A stretch of 64,000 nucleotides of DNA from Puniceicoccaceae bacterium (GTDB lineage Bacteria > Verrucomicrobiota > Verrucomicrobiia > Opitutales > Coraliomargaritaceae). Every line of letters starts with the position of its first letter. Positions within the stretch are counted from its first letter, which is position 1. Where the stretch lies: positions 116,949 to 180,948 of the forward strand of contig JAGYJE010000006.1 of the NCBI GenBank assembly GCA_018402305.1, in the 5' to 3' direction. The position numbers and the translations under genes were made by a program. Below the pieces are notes generated by a model that was not told the DNA's origin, did not search any database, and saw only the letters and a list, made by a program, of their open reading frames with translations. Below, one piece after another: positions 38,153 through 47,559 of this stretch.

Positions 38153-38253
38153 TTCCTTAGGGGTGACCTGGCATGGGTCTGAGACGTTTCCTTCATACGA
38201 CAGAGGCGATCCCTTCGAACCTGATCCGGTTGACACCGGCGTAGGAAAAGGAA
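38153..38253 (+). promoter_or_regulatory. TPP riboswitch (THI element)
   Basis: The aptamer core is plain: AGGGGTGACC near the 5' side, CTGAGA in the pyrimidine-sensor arm, then AACCTGATCCGGTT, ACACCGGCGTAGGAAA in the pyrophosphate arm. TTCCTT (38153) and AAGGAA (38248) close P1. It binds thiamin pyrophosphate and is 72 bp upstream of a TonB-dependent receptor gene on the same strand. No thi biosynthesis gene follows, so the receptor itself is the regulated gene. There is no T-tract terminator between aptamer and gene. Confidence 0.96.
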
Positions 38254-38295
38254 TGGATCGCTCTCTGAGCGGTACACCTTCAATCGCCCAAGGCC

Positions 38296-38322
38296 GGATC
38301 TCAAACCACACAATTGAGATCC
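38296..38322 (+). promoter_or_regulatory. Hairpin over the receptor's translation initiation region
   Basis: A perfect 9-bp stem GGATCTCAA/TTGAGATCC with a 9-nt loop ends three bases before the ATG at 38326. Its 3' arm contains TTGAG, the only Shine-Dalgarno-like sequence. It could be the expression platform of the TPP riboswitch acting on translation. Confidence 0.6.
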
Positions 38323-38325
38323 AAA

Positions 38326-40449
38326 ATGAAACATAGACTCTGCGCCCTCGCGTTACTCACAACCACCGCAGCTGTCTTCGCACAAGACGAAGAAGCCCCC
38401 GTCCCCACACTCCCTACCACCGTCGTGACCGGTGAACTCTGGGAGTCGGAACTCCAAAAAACCACCGCCAGTGTCACGGTAGTCGGTGCCGAAGCTCTCG
38501 AAAACAACGGTGTGCAGCACTTCGAAGATGTTATCAACACGATCCCGAACCTGACCTGGACCGGTGCCACATCGCGGCCGCGTTACATCCAAATTCGCGG
38601 GGTCGGAGAAAACTCACAATTTGAAGGTGAAACGCCAGATAGCTCGGTAAGATTCCTGATCGACGATCTGGACCTCACCGGTCTCGGCTCAGTCGGCAAT
38701 CTCTTCGACGTGGAACAAGTCGAAGTACTGCGTGGTCCACAGGCCGGTGCTTTTGGGGCCAACGCGGCGGGCGGAGTCGTGCGCATCGTGACCAAAGATC
38801 CCACTCCTTTCTGGACAGGCCAAGCAGAAGCCAGTGTTGGCAACGATAGTCTGCGAGCCGGAGGCGTCGCCGTCGGTGGCCCGCTCCTGCAAAACGACCC
38901 GGAACAACTCTCCTTCCGCTTTGCCCTGCACCGACTGGCACAGGACGGCTTTCGTGATAATGTCTTTTTGAACAAGGACGACACCAATCAGCGCGACGAG
39001 CTCACATCCCGATTCAAGCTCCGCTGGGTTGCGTCTGAGGATTGGGAACTTGACGGCCAGGTTTTCTACGCCGATGCCGAAAACGGCTACGACGAGTTCT
39101 CACTGGGGAATACCGGTTTCAAAACCGCTTCCGATGAGCCGGGTGAAGACGATCAGCAAACCACCGCCGGCAGTTTGAAAGTTCGCTGGTTTGGCAATGA
39201 CCGGTTCGAAGTGACGGCCACGACTGGCTTGGTTCAGACCGACTCAGTTTACAGCTACGACGCCGATTGGGCGGACCCAACCACTGATGGCAACTATGAT
39301 GGTTTTCTCGAAACAGAACGCGACCGCCAGGTTTTTACACAGGAACTTCGTATGGACTCAACCGGGCTCCGCGATTCCCTGGGGTGGATTGATCGTTGGA
39401 CATTAGGTGCCTATTTTAATCATCTGGAAGAAGATACCGATGTGCTTTACACCGAATTCGATGCCACCGCCGCCACTTATCAAAGCAACTATCAAGCGGA
39501 GACCTCTGCCTTTTATGGGCAGGCTGCACACGACTTCTCAGAAACGACACGGCTGATCCTCGGCCTTCGGCTCGAGCACCATTCCATTGAGGCACAATCC
39601 AGCGGCGCCAATTACGGAACCCCCGTCGGCGGAGGGAGCAAGCAATCTGATACACTCTGGGGGGGCAAGTTAACCCTTGAGCATGATCTGAACAAAGCGC
39701 AGACGGTATTTGCCAGCGTCACGCGCGGCTACAAAGCCGGCGGAGCTAACATCGCCAGTTTCACACAGCCCGGAGATCCACTAACGTATGAAAAGGAGAC
39801 ACTGTGGAACTATGAAGTGGGACTTCGCAGCAGTTGGCTGGACGGTGCCGTGGTCTCGCAATTGACCGCTTTCTATCTCCATCGAAACGATGCGCAACTG
39901 CGGGACTCCCAGGGCGCGGGCGGCTTTTTTCGCTACCTTACCGTCAACGGGGAAACGGCAGAGCACTTTGGACTGGAAGGCAGTGCGACGTATTATTTGA
40001 ACTCCGAATGGTCAATCAGCGCCGCCCTCGGCCTTTTAGAGACGAGCCGCGAGGCATACGACGATCCGGGTGGTCGCGTTGCCGCGAGAGATCTCGCAAA
40101 CGCTCCCAGCTTCAATTATAGTACACGCATCAATTACCAAGGCGCAAAGGGACTATTCGGCCACGTCGAACTTTCCGGGCGAGACGACTACTACGAATCG
40201 AACAGCCACAGCGAAAGGCGGGACGCGTTCGCCATAGTGAATGCCAGTATTGGATATCGCTATGAGAACTGGACCTTTACGCTTTGGGCCAGGAATCTTT
40301 TTGATGAATCCTATCAAAAACGGGTATTCTTCTTTGGCAATCGCTTCGACACAAGCACACCGGACCCTTTCGACTTTGAATCTGACCGTCGCTACGAAGA
40401 TCCTGCCAATCCACGTACCCTCGGGATAACGACGAATTATCGCTGGTAA
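38326..40449 (+). CDS. TonB-dependent outer membrane receptor under TPP riboswitch control
   Basis: The start ATG at 38326 (MKHRLCALALLTTTAAVFAQ) gives a clean signal peptide; the track's TTG at 38314 is not needed. The 707-residue receptor has a TonB box-like region (TTVVTGELW), a plug domain (about residues 45-160; ALENNGVQHFEDVI, RYIQIRGVGENSQFEG, VEVLRGPQAGAFGANAAGGVVRI) and a barrel ending TLGITTNYRW with a terminal Trp. The upstream TPP riboswitch indicates uptake of thiamin, a thiamin phosphate or a precursor. It resembles the large iron-receptor-like TonB family in the plug, so the assignment rests on regulation. No inner-membrane thiamin transporter is adjacent. Confidence 0.93.
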   Translation: MKHRLCALALLTTTAAVFAQDEEAPVPTLPTTVVTGELWESELQKTTASVTVVGAEALENNGVQHFEDVINTIPNLTWTGATSRPRYIQIRGVGENSQFEGETPDSSVRFLIDDLDLTGLGSVGNLFDVEQVEVLRGPQAGAFGANAAGGVVRIVTKDPTPFWTGQAEASVGNDSLRAGGVAVGGPLLQNDPEQLSFRFALHRLAQDGFRDNVFLNKDDTNQRDELTSRFKLRWVASEDWELDGQVFYADAENGYDEFSLGNTGFKTASDEPGEDDQQTTAGSLKVRWFGNDRFEVTATTGLVQTDSVYSYDADWADPTTDGNYDGFLETERDRQVFTQELRMDSTGLRDSLGWIDRWTLGAYFNHLEEDTDVLYTEFDATAATYQSNYQAETSAFYGQAAHDFSETTRLILGLRLEHHSIEAQSSGANYGTPVGGGSKQSDTLWGGKLTLEHDLNKAQTVFASVTRGYKAGGANIASFTQPGDPLTYEKETLWNYEVGLRSSWLDGAVVSQLTAFYLHRNDAQLRDSQGAGGFFRYLTVNGETAEHFGLEGSATYYLNSEWSISAALGLLETSREAYDDPGGRVAARDLANAPSFNYSTRINYQGAKGLFGHVELSGRDDYYESNSHSERRDAFAIVNASIGYRYENWTFTLWARNLFDESYQKRVFFFGNRFDTSTPDPFDFESDRRYEDPANPRTLGITTNYRW

Positions 40450-40451
40450 TA

Positions 40452-40470
40452 ATTGAATCATCTATTCAAT
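40452..40470. repeat. Hairpin at the 3' end of RAYT2
   Basis: A perfect 7-bp stem ATTGAAT/ATTCAAT with a 5-nt loop overlaps the RAYT2 stop codon and begins two bases after the receptor stop. It may serve the two convergent genes or be a RAYT-linked repeat. Confidence 0.5.
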
Positions 40471-41445
40471 CACCCGCTGTCGCAAAGCCTTCACCACAGC
40501 TAATCCGCCCCAATCAGCACCCTTCAAGGGGTGCCCGGCCTCTGGCAGCGGGCGTTTGCGCCCACGCTGCCAGAGATCGCGGAAGCCCCGCACGAATTCA
40601 GCCGAGCCAAAGATGGCACCATCGGTAAAATAGCGAATGCGGCAGCGCATGGCGACCGCCCTGGGCAGCACACCGCCCTCCTTCTCCAGGACCTGCAAGG
40701 CCTTTTCACGGCTGATGCGCCCACCCGCATCCGGCTCCGCCCCCTTGCCAAAAAGCAGCATCCGGTGCGCCTGCAGGGCACCGGCACCATCGACCGGGCC
40801 CCCGTAGGCCGACCAAATTCGTTGCAGCCCCCGCACCGCGAGGGCCGAACCGCCCACCGCCTCCGCATAGCCGCACCAGCGGTAGTCCTTCGGGTCTTCC
40901 ACCAACCCCGCCCGAACCGGGTTCAGGTCAATATAGGCCGCCATGGTTTGCAGTGCAAACCCCCGCCCCTCCACCAGGACCGACTTAAAGCGCTCCGCCC
41001 AAAGCGTGCCAAAACGCCCATGGTTCTGGTTGAACCAGATGGAAAAACGCTGTTTGAGCGTCTTCATAAACTCCGAGACATCCCCCATACGCGCCAGCAA
41101 CTGCTCGCGGATCTTTGCCGCATCCTCCCCTCCCGCAGCCAGCTTGCGCTCCAGAACCCGGGCCGAGGCCGTCTGATACTTGTTTGGCTTGGGATAAAGC
41201 ACACGGTAGCGCCGCATTAACTCCGCGTCCGCCAGCGGCCCTGACTCCGGAAAGTGGATCAGCACATGGAAGTGGTTGGACATCAGACAGTACGTCAGGA
41301 TCTCTCCACCCGAAAAGTCCGCCACCTGCCAAAGCATACGGCGAAGCATCTCCTTCTCACGATTTTTAAAAAGCCGCGCCCCACCTACCGCACGTGTCAT
41401 GCAGTGGTAAATCGCTCCCGAATATTTTATCCTGTGTTCACGCAT
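40462..41445 (-). mobile_element. REP-associated tyrosine transposase (RAYT2)
   Basis: A 327-residue paralogue of RAYT1. HUH motif SNHFHVLI (H58, H60) and catalytic-type Y171 in AAYIDLNPVRAG are intact. The insert after the HUH region (about 75-120) and the C-terminal extension (about 190-327, ending in KGADWGGLAVVKALRQRVIE) are shared with RAYT1 and absent from E. coli TnpA-REP. A third shared block, VAMRCRIRYFTDGAIFGSAEFV, recurs in RAYT1 as LRMRIRYFSAGTALGSEEFL. It ends in a hairpin and lies downstream of an AT-rich 19-bp palindrome. There are no terminal inverted repeats, as expected of RAYTs. Confidence 0.88.
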
Positions 41446-41481
41446 ACAAACAAACCAAACAAATCAGCTAAGACGTCAAAC

Positions 41482-41500
41482 AAAAAAGACTGTCTTTTTT
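41482..41500. repeat. AT-rich 19-bp palindrome upstream of RAYT2 and nupC-like gene
   Basis: AAAAAAGAC-T-GTCTTTTTT is a perfect 9+1+9 palindrome between the divergent RAYT2 and CNT-family genes. The A/T tracts could act as a weak bidirectional terminator or a protein-binding site. Confidence 0.5.
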
Positions 41501-41560
41501 ATTATTGTTTAAACAAGGAATGCTTGCCTTCGCTTCGTTCATCGAAATGACTCCCGGTCT

Positions 41561-42772
41561 ATGCTGATTAGTCTTCTCGGGTATTTTGTTTTAGTAGGTA
41601 TTGCTTGGCTTTGCTCCACTTCGCGAAAGGACGTCAACTGGCGGACAATACTGGGTGCAATCGCGATTCAGTTTGGCTTTGGAGCGCTGGTGCTTTATGT
41701 TCCGACTGGTAAAGTCGCCCTTGAATGGCTCTCGACTTTGGTTGCGGCCGTAATTGCCTTCGGAAACGAGGGCGCTTCGTTTCTCTTTGGAGGCCTGAAT
41801 GATCCTTCGCAAAGCCTGGGCTTTGTCTTCGCCTTTAAGGTGCTCCCGGTCATCATTTTTTTCTCTTCGCTGATTTCCGTTCTCTACTACGTCCGGGTGA
41901 TGCCCATGGTTGTTCAACTAATCGGCGGGCTGATTCGTAAGTTACTGAGTACCAGCCGAGCGGAGTCCCTCAGCGCGACGGCAAATATTTTTGTTGGACA
42001 GACTGAAGCACCGCTAGCCATCAAGCCCTATCTCGGGCGCATGACTCGATCTGAATTTTTTGCGGTGATGGTGGGTGGCCTGGCTTCGATTGCAGGTAGT
42101 GTCCTAGCAGGCTACGCAGCAATGGGGATTGAACTGCGTTTTTTACTGGCAGCCAGCTTCATGGCCGCACCCGCCGGACTGCTTTTTGCAAAATTACTCA
42201 TTCCGGAAACGGAAACCGCTGACAACAGCATCCTTGAGGAAAACCCGGATGATCGCCCCGCTAATATCTTTGATGCGGCAGCCGGGGGAGCCTTGGATGG
42301 ACTCAAGCTGGCCTTGAATGTAGGAGCTATGCTGCTGGCTTTCATCGGATTAATCGCACTTTTAAATGGAATATTGAGCTGGGTTGGTGGCCTTTTCAGC
42401 TACGATGCGCTCAGTTTGCAACTGATCCTTGGTTGGCTTTTCAGCCCAGTGGCATGGATGGTTGGCATTCCCTGGGAGCAAGCGACCATGGGCGGATCCT
42501 TTATTGGTCAGAAATTGGTGGTGAATGAGTTTGTGGCTTTTATTGAGTTTGGCGGTGTGCAGGATTCGATGAACCCACGCTCTCAAGCGATCATGATCTT
42601 TGCACTCTGTGGCTTTGCGAATTTCTCCTCGATTGCAATTTTATTGGGAGGTCTGGGTAGCCTGGTCCCTGCCCGTCGCCGAGAAATCGCCAAGCTTGGC
42701 ATAAAGGCCGTTATGGCCGGAACACTGGCGAATCTTTCCAGCGCGGCCATCGCCGGTATTCTGATTGTGTAA
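41561..42772 (+). CDS. Concentrative nucleoside transporter (CNT family)
   Basis: A 403-residue inner-membrane symporter of the NupC/CNT family, importing nucleosides with H+ or Na+. It has about ten helices; substrate-site motifs are [22 protein letters not shown] and, in the second half, [13 protein letters not shown] and [21 protein letters not shown]. It is shorter at the N-terminus than human CNTs, as bacterial members are. folD follows 51 bp after its stop on the same strand, possibly in one transcript. The coupling ion cannot be read with certainty. Confidence 0.93.
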   Translation: MLISLLGYFVLVGIAWLCSTSRKDVNWRTILGAIAIQFGFGALVLYVPTGKVALEWLSTLVAAVIAFGNEGASFLFGGLNDPSQSLGFVFAFKVLPVIIFFSSLISVLYYVRVMPMVVQLIGGLIRKLLSTSRAESLSATANIFVGQTEAPLAIKPYLGRMTRSEFFAVMVGGLASIAGSVLAGYAAMGIELRFLLAASFMAAPAGLLFAKLLIPETETADNSILEENPDDRPANIFDAAAGGALDGLKLALNVGAMLLAFIGLIALLNGILSWVGGLFSYDALSLQLILGWLFSPVAWMVGIPWEQATMGGSFIGQKLVVNEFVAFIEFGGVQDSMNPRSQAIMIFALCGFANFSSIAILLGGLGSLVPARRREIAKLGIKAVMAGTLANLSSAAIAGILIV

Positions 42773-42823
42773 GACAAACTTTCGGAGTTGCCAATTGAGC
42801 GAAGCTTTGAGTTGCTCGGACCC

Positions 42824-43699
42824 ATGCAAGTTATCGACGGCAACGCGATCGCAGAGGCGATCATCAAAGAACTGACCAAAGAGGTTAGCGCTTTTACCGA
42901 GCGCAAGCCTGTTGTCGCCTTCATTCGTGTTGGCGAAGACCCGGCATCTGTTTCCTACGTTCGCAAAAAACAAAAAACGGCTGAGCGGATCGGCATCGAG
43001 AGTCGGCTTCATCTTTTCCCGGAAGACGTGAGTGAACGTGAACTTTTTAATCAAATAGATACCTTGAACTCCGATAGTACGGTCAATGGAATTCTAATTC
43101 AGGCACCTCTACCACGGCACCTTAATGAAACGGCGACCTTTAATCGGGTCCATCCGGAAAAAGACGTCGATGGATTCAACACACTGAACATCGGTAAGCT
43201 CTGCCAGGAGGATGCCAGCGGCTTTGTTGCCTGCACGCCGGCGGGTATTGTCGAACTCATCAAACGCAGCCAAATTGAAACAGAGGGGCGACATGTGGTT
43301 GTCCTGGGCCGCAGCCAGATTGTGGGGAAACCTGCTGCGCTTTTGATGATGCGGAAGGGGCTCCCGGGCAACGCCACTGTGACGGTCTGCCATTCGCGAA
43401 CCAAGGATCTACCGAGTATTACGCGGCAGGCAGACGTTTTGATCGCGGCCATCGGTCGACCCAACTTCGTTACGGGCGATATGGTCAAAGAAGGCGTCGC
43501 TGTGATCGACGTCGGAATCAATCGGCTAGAGGACCGCAGCAAAAAGAGTGGCTACCGCTTGGTCGGCGATGTTGAATTTATTACGGTCGCCCCCAAGGCA
43601 GACTACCTAACGCCCGTCCCTGGCGGTGTCGGCCCGATGACCGTGGCAATGCTGATGCAAAACACGGTCCGCGCATTCCATTTAGCACAAAACAAGTAA
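42824..43699 (+). CDS. folD: Methylenetetrahydrofolate dehydrogenase/cyclohydrolase
   Basis: The ATG at 42824 ([17 protein letters not shown]) is chosen over the TTG at 42788; it gives 291 residues, close to the E. coli length. The bifunctional enzyme interconverts methylene-, methenyl- and formyl-THF. The catalytic Lys lies in [13 protein letters not shown], with [35 protein letters not shown] (Rossmann NADP site) and the C-terminal [16 protein letters not shown]. It overlaps the next gene by one base (TAATG), so translation is coupled to the RDD protein. Confidence 0.96.
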   Translation: MQVIDGNAIAEAIIKELTKEVSAFTERKPVVAFIRVGEDPASVSYVRKKQKTAERIGIESRLHLFPEDVSERELFNQIDTLNSDSTVNGILIQAPLPRHLNETATFNRVHPEKDVDGFNTLNIGKLCQEDASGFVACTPAGIVELIKRSQIETEGRHVVVLGRSQIVGKPAALLMMRKGLPGNATVTVCHSRTKDLPSITRQADVLIAAIGRPNFVTGDMVKEGVAVIDVGINRLEDRSKKSGYRLVGDVEFITVAPKADYLTPVPGGVGPMTVAMLMQNTVRAFHLAQNK

Positions 43700-44346
43700 T
43701 GGGTTCCCCGGACATCGGAAAGAAGCCCACCGAAGGCAGGGCTTCAGGTGTGGCTATGGCCTCTTCTGAGGGTGCTCTCGACTCGATTTTCTCGGACGAC
43801 GGACGGATGCCACCGGCGGGCATTTGGTTGCGCGCATTTGCTTTTTTCCTGGATTTCATCCTCGTTTCGGCTGTAGCTTCGCTGCTAATTTGGAAAATTG
43901 TGCTGCCACAATCGCATCCAACAGCCTTTCTTGAGCTGACTGAATGGACGTCCGCTTTAGTGGACTGGCTCGACCAGCGTGCGGTTTCTCCAGAAACGTC
44001 AGTGCCAGAACCAGGTCTGAGCCTCCAAGAGGCTTTAAAGCGCGCCAATGAACTTCAACTGCTTTGTTTCTGGATTTATTTTGCATTTGGCGAAGCATTC
44101 TTTAACGGGACCTCACTCGGGAAGCGTATCTGCCGGATTCGTAGCGTAAGCACGGTGACGCTTGGTCGCCTGCCCATTTTAACGGGGATTGTGCGAGGAG
44201 GGATCAAGACGCTCACGATATTTTTCTTTTTTCCGATAGGCATGATTGCCACGCTCGCCCCGCTCTTATTCAACAAACGAAAGCAAATGGGCCACGACCT
44301 GATGAGTCGCTCTGCGGTGGTCGACGAAAAAAAAGCTGCCCACTAG
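43699..44346 (+). CDS. RDD family membrane protein
   Basis: A 215-residue protein with an N-terminal hydrophilic segment (about 1-38) and an RDD domain containing three helices. The family Arg/Asp residues appear in GIWLRAFAFFLDFILVS, and the second conserved block is NGTSLGKRICRIRSVS. KRKQMGHDLMSRSAVV closes it, as usual for RDD proteins. The large loop between helices 1 and 2 (about 65-115) is longer than average. Function is unknown; some RDD proteins have been linked to ion exchange. It overlaps folD by one base. Confidence 0.85.
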   Translation: MGSPDIGKKPTEGRASGVAMASSEGALDSIFSDDGRMPPAGIWLRAFAFFLDFILVSAVASLLIWKIVLPQSHPTAFLELTEWTSALVDWLDQRAVSPETSVPEPGLSLQEALKRANELQLLCFWIYFAFGEAFFNGTSLGKRICRIRSVSTVTLGRLPILTGIVRGGIKTLTIFFFFPIGMIATLAPLLFNKRKQMGHDLMSRSAVVDEKKAAH

Positions 44347-44470
44347 GGCAGAATCTGCTTTTACACGGAGCCGCGAGCTTGATTTGGTAAATAAAGCTGA
44401 AAAACTGTTCTTCGGGTGGATTGCGTTAACCCCGACCCGACCACTGAATTACATTCGTCTCCAGATCATT

Positions 44471-45277
44471 ATGCCAACAAAAATTGCTTTTATAGGAGCC
44501 GGCCGCATGGCTTCGGCCATCATCAGCGGGCTGCTCGAGCGCGAGCATTATGCAGCAGACGAGATTGCCTGCACGTGTGGGGGCGATTCAACGGGACCTG
44601 ATCTGGCGGAGGCCACCGGTATACACTATTTAGCTGACATAACCACCGCTTTGCATGAAGCCGACGCAATCGTGCTGGCATGTAAGCCTCAGCAGTTCGC
44701 CACGCTGAGTCCGCAACTCGCGGAGGCTGCGAGCGGGAAGCTAATCTTATCGATTTTAGCCGGCACGCCGCTCACACGACTCAGCAATACATTCAACCGT
44801 GCCCGCAATGTTGTACGAACAATGCCCAACACCCCGGGCCAAATAGGGGCAGGGGTAACCGCGTTTGCTCCGCTGCGAGAGCTCATCGAGAAGGATACTC
44901 TTATAGTCGAAAATATCTTGGGTTCTCTGGGTAACTTCCACGAAGTAGAAGAGGCGGACCTCGATGCTGTGACGGCGCTGAGCGGAAGTGGCCCCGCCTA
45001 CGTTTTCGAATTTGCCGCGGCGCTTCGCGATGCGGGGGTTCATTGCGGGCTCGACGAGGGGCTCGCTGAATCCCTTGCCATCGATACATTACTGGGTGCC
45101 GCCATGCTCCTCGCTGATAGCGGGGAGCACCCGGAGACCCTGCGCGACGCAGTGACTTCTCCCGGCGGCACAACCGCCGCCGCGCTGGGAGTCATGAAAG
45201 CAGCTGATTTTCGCGGTCTGATTGACCGGGCTTTGGCTGCCGCCAAGACTCGGTCGCTGGAACTCGCAGCGGATTGA
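44471..45277 (+). CDS. proC: Pyrroline-5-carboxylate reductase
   Basis: The ATG at 44471 (MPTKIAFIGAGRMASAII) places the NADPH-binding Rossmann motif at residues 7-14; the track start adds 29 unlikely residues. The 268-residue enzyme makes proline from P5C. Conserved blocks are VRTMPNTPGQIGAGVTAF, ALSGSGPAYVFEFAAAL and the C-terminal RDAVTSPGGTTAAAL motif that forms the P5C site. It stands alone, 124 bp after the RDD gene and convergent with the lipoprotein gene. No proA or proB is nearby. Confidence 0.96.
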   Translation: MPTKIAFIGAGRMASAIISGLLEREHYAADEIACTCGGDSTGPDLAEATGIHYLADITTALHEADAIVLACKPQQFATLSPQLAEAASGKLILSILAGTPLTRLSNTFNRARNVVRTMPNTPGQIGAGVTAFAPLRELIEKDTLIVENILGSLGNFHEVEEADLDAVTALSGSGPAYVFEFAAALRDAGVHCGLDEGLAESLAIDTLLGAAMLLADSGEHPETLRDAVTSPGGTTAAALGVMKAADFRGLIDRALAAAKTRSLELAAD

Positions 45278-45310
45278 ACCGGGGTTCCGCATTATTCCGA
45301 TAGAAACCGC

Positions 45311-46297
45311 TTACGGCTGACTTGGCATTGGCATAGCCGGAGCAGCCTGTTGGCCACCGCCCATATTTTGCTGCATCATCATGAGGCCCATCATCGGCAT
45401 CATGGCCCCCTGTAGCGCCTGATCAAATTGCTCCTGAGACTCAGCCGCTTCGATTTGGCTCAAGACGCCGTTCAGCATGCCAACGAGTTGCAAGATTTGA
45501 GTTTTATTTTGCGCAACTTGCTCCGCAGTGATCGCCTCCAACTGCCCTCTCGCATTGGCAATTGTTTCCTGCCAATCAGCTGCCATGCCTACCGGGACCC
45601 AGCGGCCGTCGACTCTGGTGAACGACTCTGTTTCAACGGTTCCGTCCGGAGCCGTCATCTCCAGTGTAGCGGCATTTTCACTGCTTTCGAGCGCCCGCAC
45701 CACTACATCTTTGAAAGAGGAAAGCGGCATCGCATCATCACTGAACGTGGAAAGTGCCTCGGAATGGCCCAACAACTCGGAAACTGTTTTACTAAAAAAG
45801 GCCTGGCCATCGAACGACTGAAGCCCGGCAGAGCTGGCGATCGAACTGCTTGCGATGGTTTGCACCAAACCGACAATAGAGGGCCAGGCCGCTTCTAATT
45901 TGGCGACCTGCTCTCCAGATTGAGCGCCGCCAAGCTCAGTATTCAGGATGAAATCCTTTTGTTTGTCAGCTACTTCAGCGAGACGCCCGAGGAGTGCAAA
46001 GCTCTGATCGTAGACCTCCGCATCGACCTTCAAGCCCGCCAGTTGGGCGATCGCGTTCACGTCCGTCTGGTAGGTAGCCGGCATAGCTTGCCAGAGCACG
46101 TCCCCATTCCCCGCGGCCAGTTCCTTGGCGATGGTTTCAATAGCCGCTGCCGGCTCATCGGGAATAGCGACGCCCGAGTTGGCGGCAGGGTCAGCGGCAG
46201 GGTCAACGGTAGCATCGCCGGACTGCTGACCGCAAGCTGCGAAGAGAAGGGCGCTGAGCGAAGCCGCCGAAACAAGGATTTTGTGGGAAATTATCAT
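45311..46297 (-). CDS. Lipoprotein of unknown function
   Basis: A 328-residue lipoprotein: MIISHKILVSAASLSALLFAAC has a lipobox (LFAAC) with the attachment Cys at residue 22. The mature N-terminus is an Ala/Asp/Pro-rich linker (DPAADPAANS). The body is helical (about 50-285), with a short region RVDGRWVPVGMAADWQETIANAR resembling periplasmic proteins that carry a WVPV segment. The C-terminus is a Met/Gln-rich low-complexity tail (AMMPMMGLMMMQQNMGGGQQ). I do not recognise the family. It is preceded by the cysK terminator and transcribed alone. Confidence 0.75.
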   Translation of the reverse strand: MIISHKILVSAASLSALLFAACGQQSGDATVDPAADPAANSGVAIPDEPAAAIETIAKELAAGNGDVLWQAMPATYQTDVNAIAQLAGLKVDAEVYDQSFALLGRLAEVADKQKDFILNTELGGAQSGEQVAKLEAAWPSIVGLVQTIASSSIASSAGLQSFDGQAFFSKTVSELLGHSEALSTFSDDAMPLSSFKDVVVRALESSENAATLEMTAPDGTVETESFTRVDGRWVPVGMAADWQETIANARGQLEAITAEQVAQNKTQILQLVGMLNGVLSQIEAAESQEQFDQALQGAMMPMMGLMMMQQNMGGGQQAAPAMPMPSQP

Positions 46298-46354
46298 AGT
46301 CTTGTGAGGTTAGTAGCGAAATCGTAACTGTAGACCAGGAGCATCGCAAAGGTA

Positions 46355-46390
46355 AACTAAAAAGCCCCGAAACGTGAAAGTTTCGGGGCT
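46355..46390 (-). terminator. Rho-independent terminator of cysK
   Basis: An 11-bp perfect stem AGCCCCGAAAC/GTTTCGGGGCT with a 6-nt loop is followed on the minus strand by TTTTAGT. It lies about 40 bp past the cysK stop. Confidence 0.92.
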
Positions 46391-46431
46391 ATCGGGAAAT
46401 TTCAACCCTGCTAATGGGGTGATTCAGCTAA

Positions 46432-47391
46432 CTAGCTGGCGGTCGCGGCCATCATCTCTTCGCGGGCCCTTTCGGCCAGCGGGGTGGAGAGGTAGCGCTC
46501 CCCGAAGCTACAGCCGATAGTGACAATTGTCTTGCCTGTCATTTCGGGGCGTTTGGCCAGTTGCATAGCGGCCCAAACATTCGCACCCGTTGAAATGCCC
46601 CCAAGAATGCCATCTTTTTCGGCCAATGCCTGGGCCGTAGCGAAGGCGTCCTCGTTGGAGACCTTAATGATATCGTCAATCACATCGACGTTACAGTTCT
46701 TTGGAATAAACCCGGCACCGATACCTTGAATTTTGTGCGGGCCCGGCTGACCTCCGGAAAGAACGGGGCTGGCCTCTGGTTCGACCGCTACCGTATAGAG
46801 ATCCTTACGCGATTTGATCACCTCAGAGACACCGGTGATCGTGCCACCCGTGCCGACCCCCGAGACGAATGCATCAATCTGGCCGTCCGTGGCGGCCCAG
46901 ATCTCCTCAGCAGTGGTTTTACGATGAATTTCCGGATTGGCGGGATTTTCAAACTGCTGTGGCATGAAGGCGCTTGGCCCGTATTGCTCGACCAACTCAC
47001 CCGCCCGGGCGATTGCACCCGGCATCCCCTTTGGTCCCGGCGTCAAAACAATTTCGGCACCCAGCATACGGAGGAGCACGCGGCGCTCAACAGACATGGT
47101 TTCCGGCATCGTAAGAATGAGCCGATAGCCCTTGGCAGCGCAGACAAACGCCAGTGCGATGCCGGTATTTCCAGACGTCGGCTCGATCACGATACTGTCG
47201 GCACTGAGTTTACCGGCGCGCTCGGCAGCCTCGATCATCGCTTTGCCGATACGGTCTTTCACGCTGGAAAGCGGATTAAAAAACTCGCACTTGAGGTAGA
47301 TATCGGCATCGAGTCCCTCTGCGGTGCGGTTGACTCTGACGAGGGGCGTGTTACCCACGGTGTCAACGATGGAAGCAAACTTTTTACTCAT
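46432..47391 (-). CDS. cysK: Cysteine synthase A
   Basis: A 319-residue PLP enzyme (O-acetylserine sulfhydrylase) making cysteine from O-acetylserine and sulfide. The PLP Lys is K45 in [11 protein letters not shown]; other conserved segments are [13 protein letters not shown], the PLP-phosphate loop [13 protein letters not shown] and [12 protein letters not shown]. It is a single-gene unit with its own terminator. A 14-bp tandem array separates it from infA upstream, both on the minus strand. Confidence 0.97.
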   Translation of the reverse strand: MSKKFASIVDTVGNTPLVRVNRTAEGLDADIYLKCEFFNPLSSVKDRIGKAMIEAAERAGKLSADSIVIEPTSGNTGIALAFVCAAKGYRLILTMPETMSVERRVLLRMLGAEIVLTPGPKGMPGAIARAGELVEQYGPSAFMPQQFENPANPEIHRKTTAEEIWAATDGQIDAFVSGVGTGGTITGVSEVIKSRKDLYTVAVEPEASPVLSGGQPGPHKIQGIGAGFIPKNCNVDVIDDIIKVSNEDAFATAQALAEKDGILGGISTGANVWAAMQLAKRPEMTGKTIVTIGCSFGERYLSTPLAERAREEMMAATAS

Positions 47392-47482
47392 AATTTCAAA
47401 TGGTTGTAGTAGGATGTGAGAAAAACCGGAAGAATAAAAGCAGACTGCCGAGGGTCAAGCCTGACCATTGAAATACCGGCGA

Positions 47483-47552
47483 ACGAGGAGCCACTAGAAA
47501 GGAGCCACTCAAAAGGAGTCACTCAAAAGGAGTCACTCAGAAGGAGCCACTC
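47483..47552. repeat. 14-bp tandem array, five units
   Basis: Five contiguous 14-bp units (core AAAAGGAGTCACTC, with GGAGCCACT variants) lie between infA and cysK. Two units are identical and the others differ at 1-4 bases. The unit contains AGGAG, but the array is placed about 90 bp from the cysK start, so it is not a ribosome-binding site. Confidence 0.93.
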
Positions 47553-47559
47553 GGGTAAA

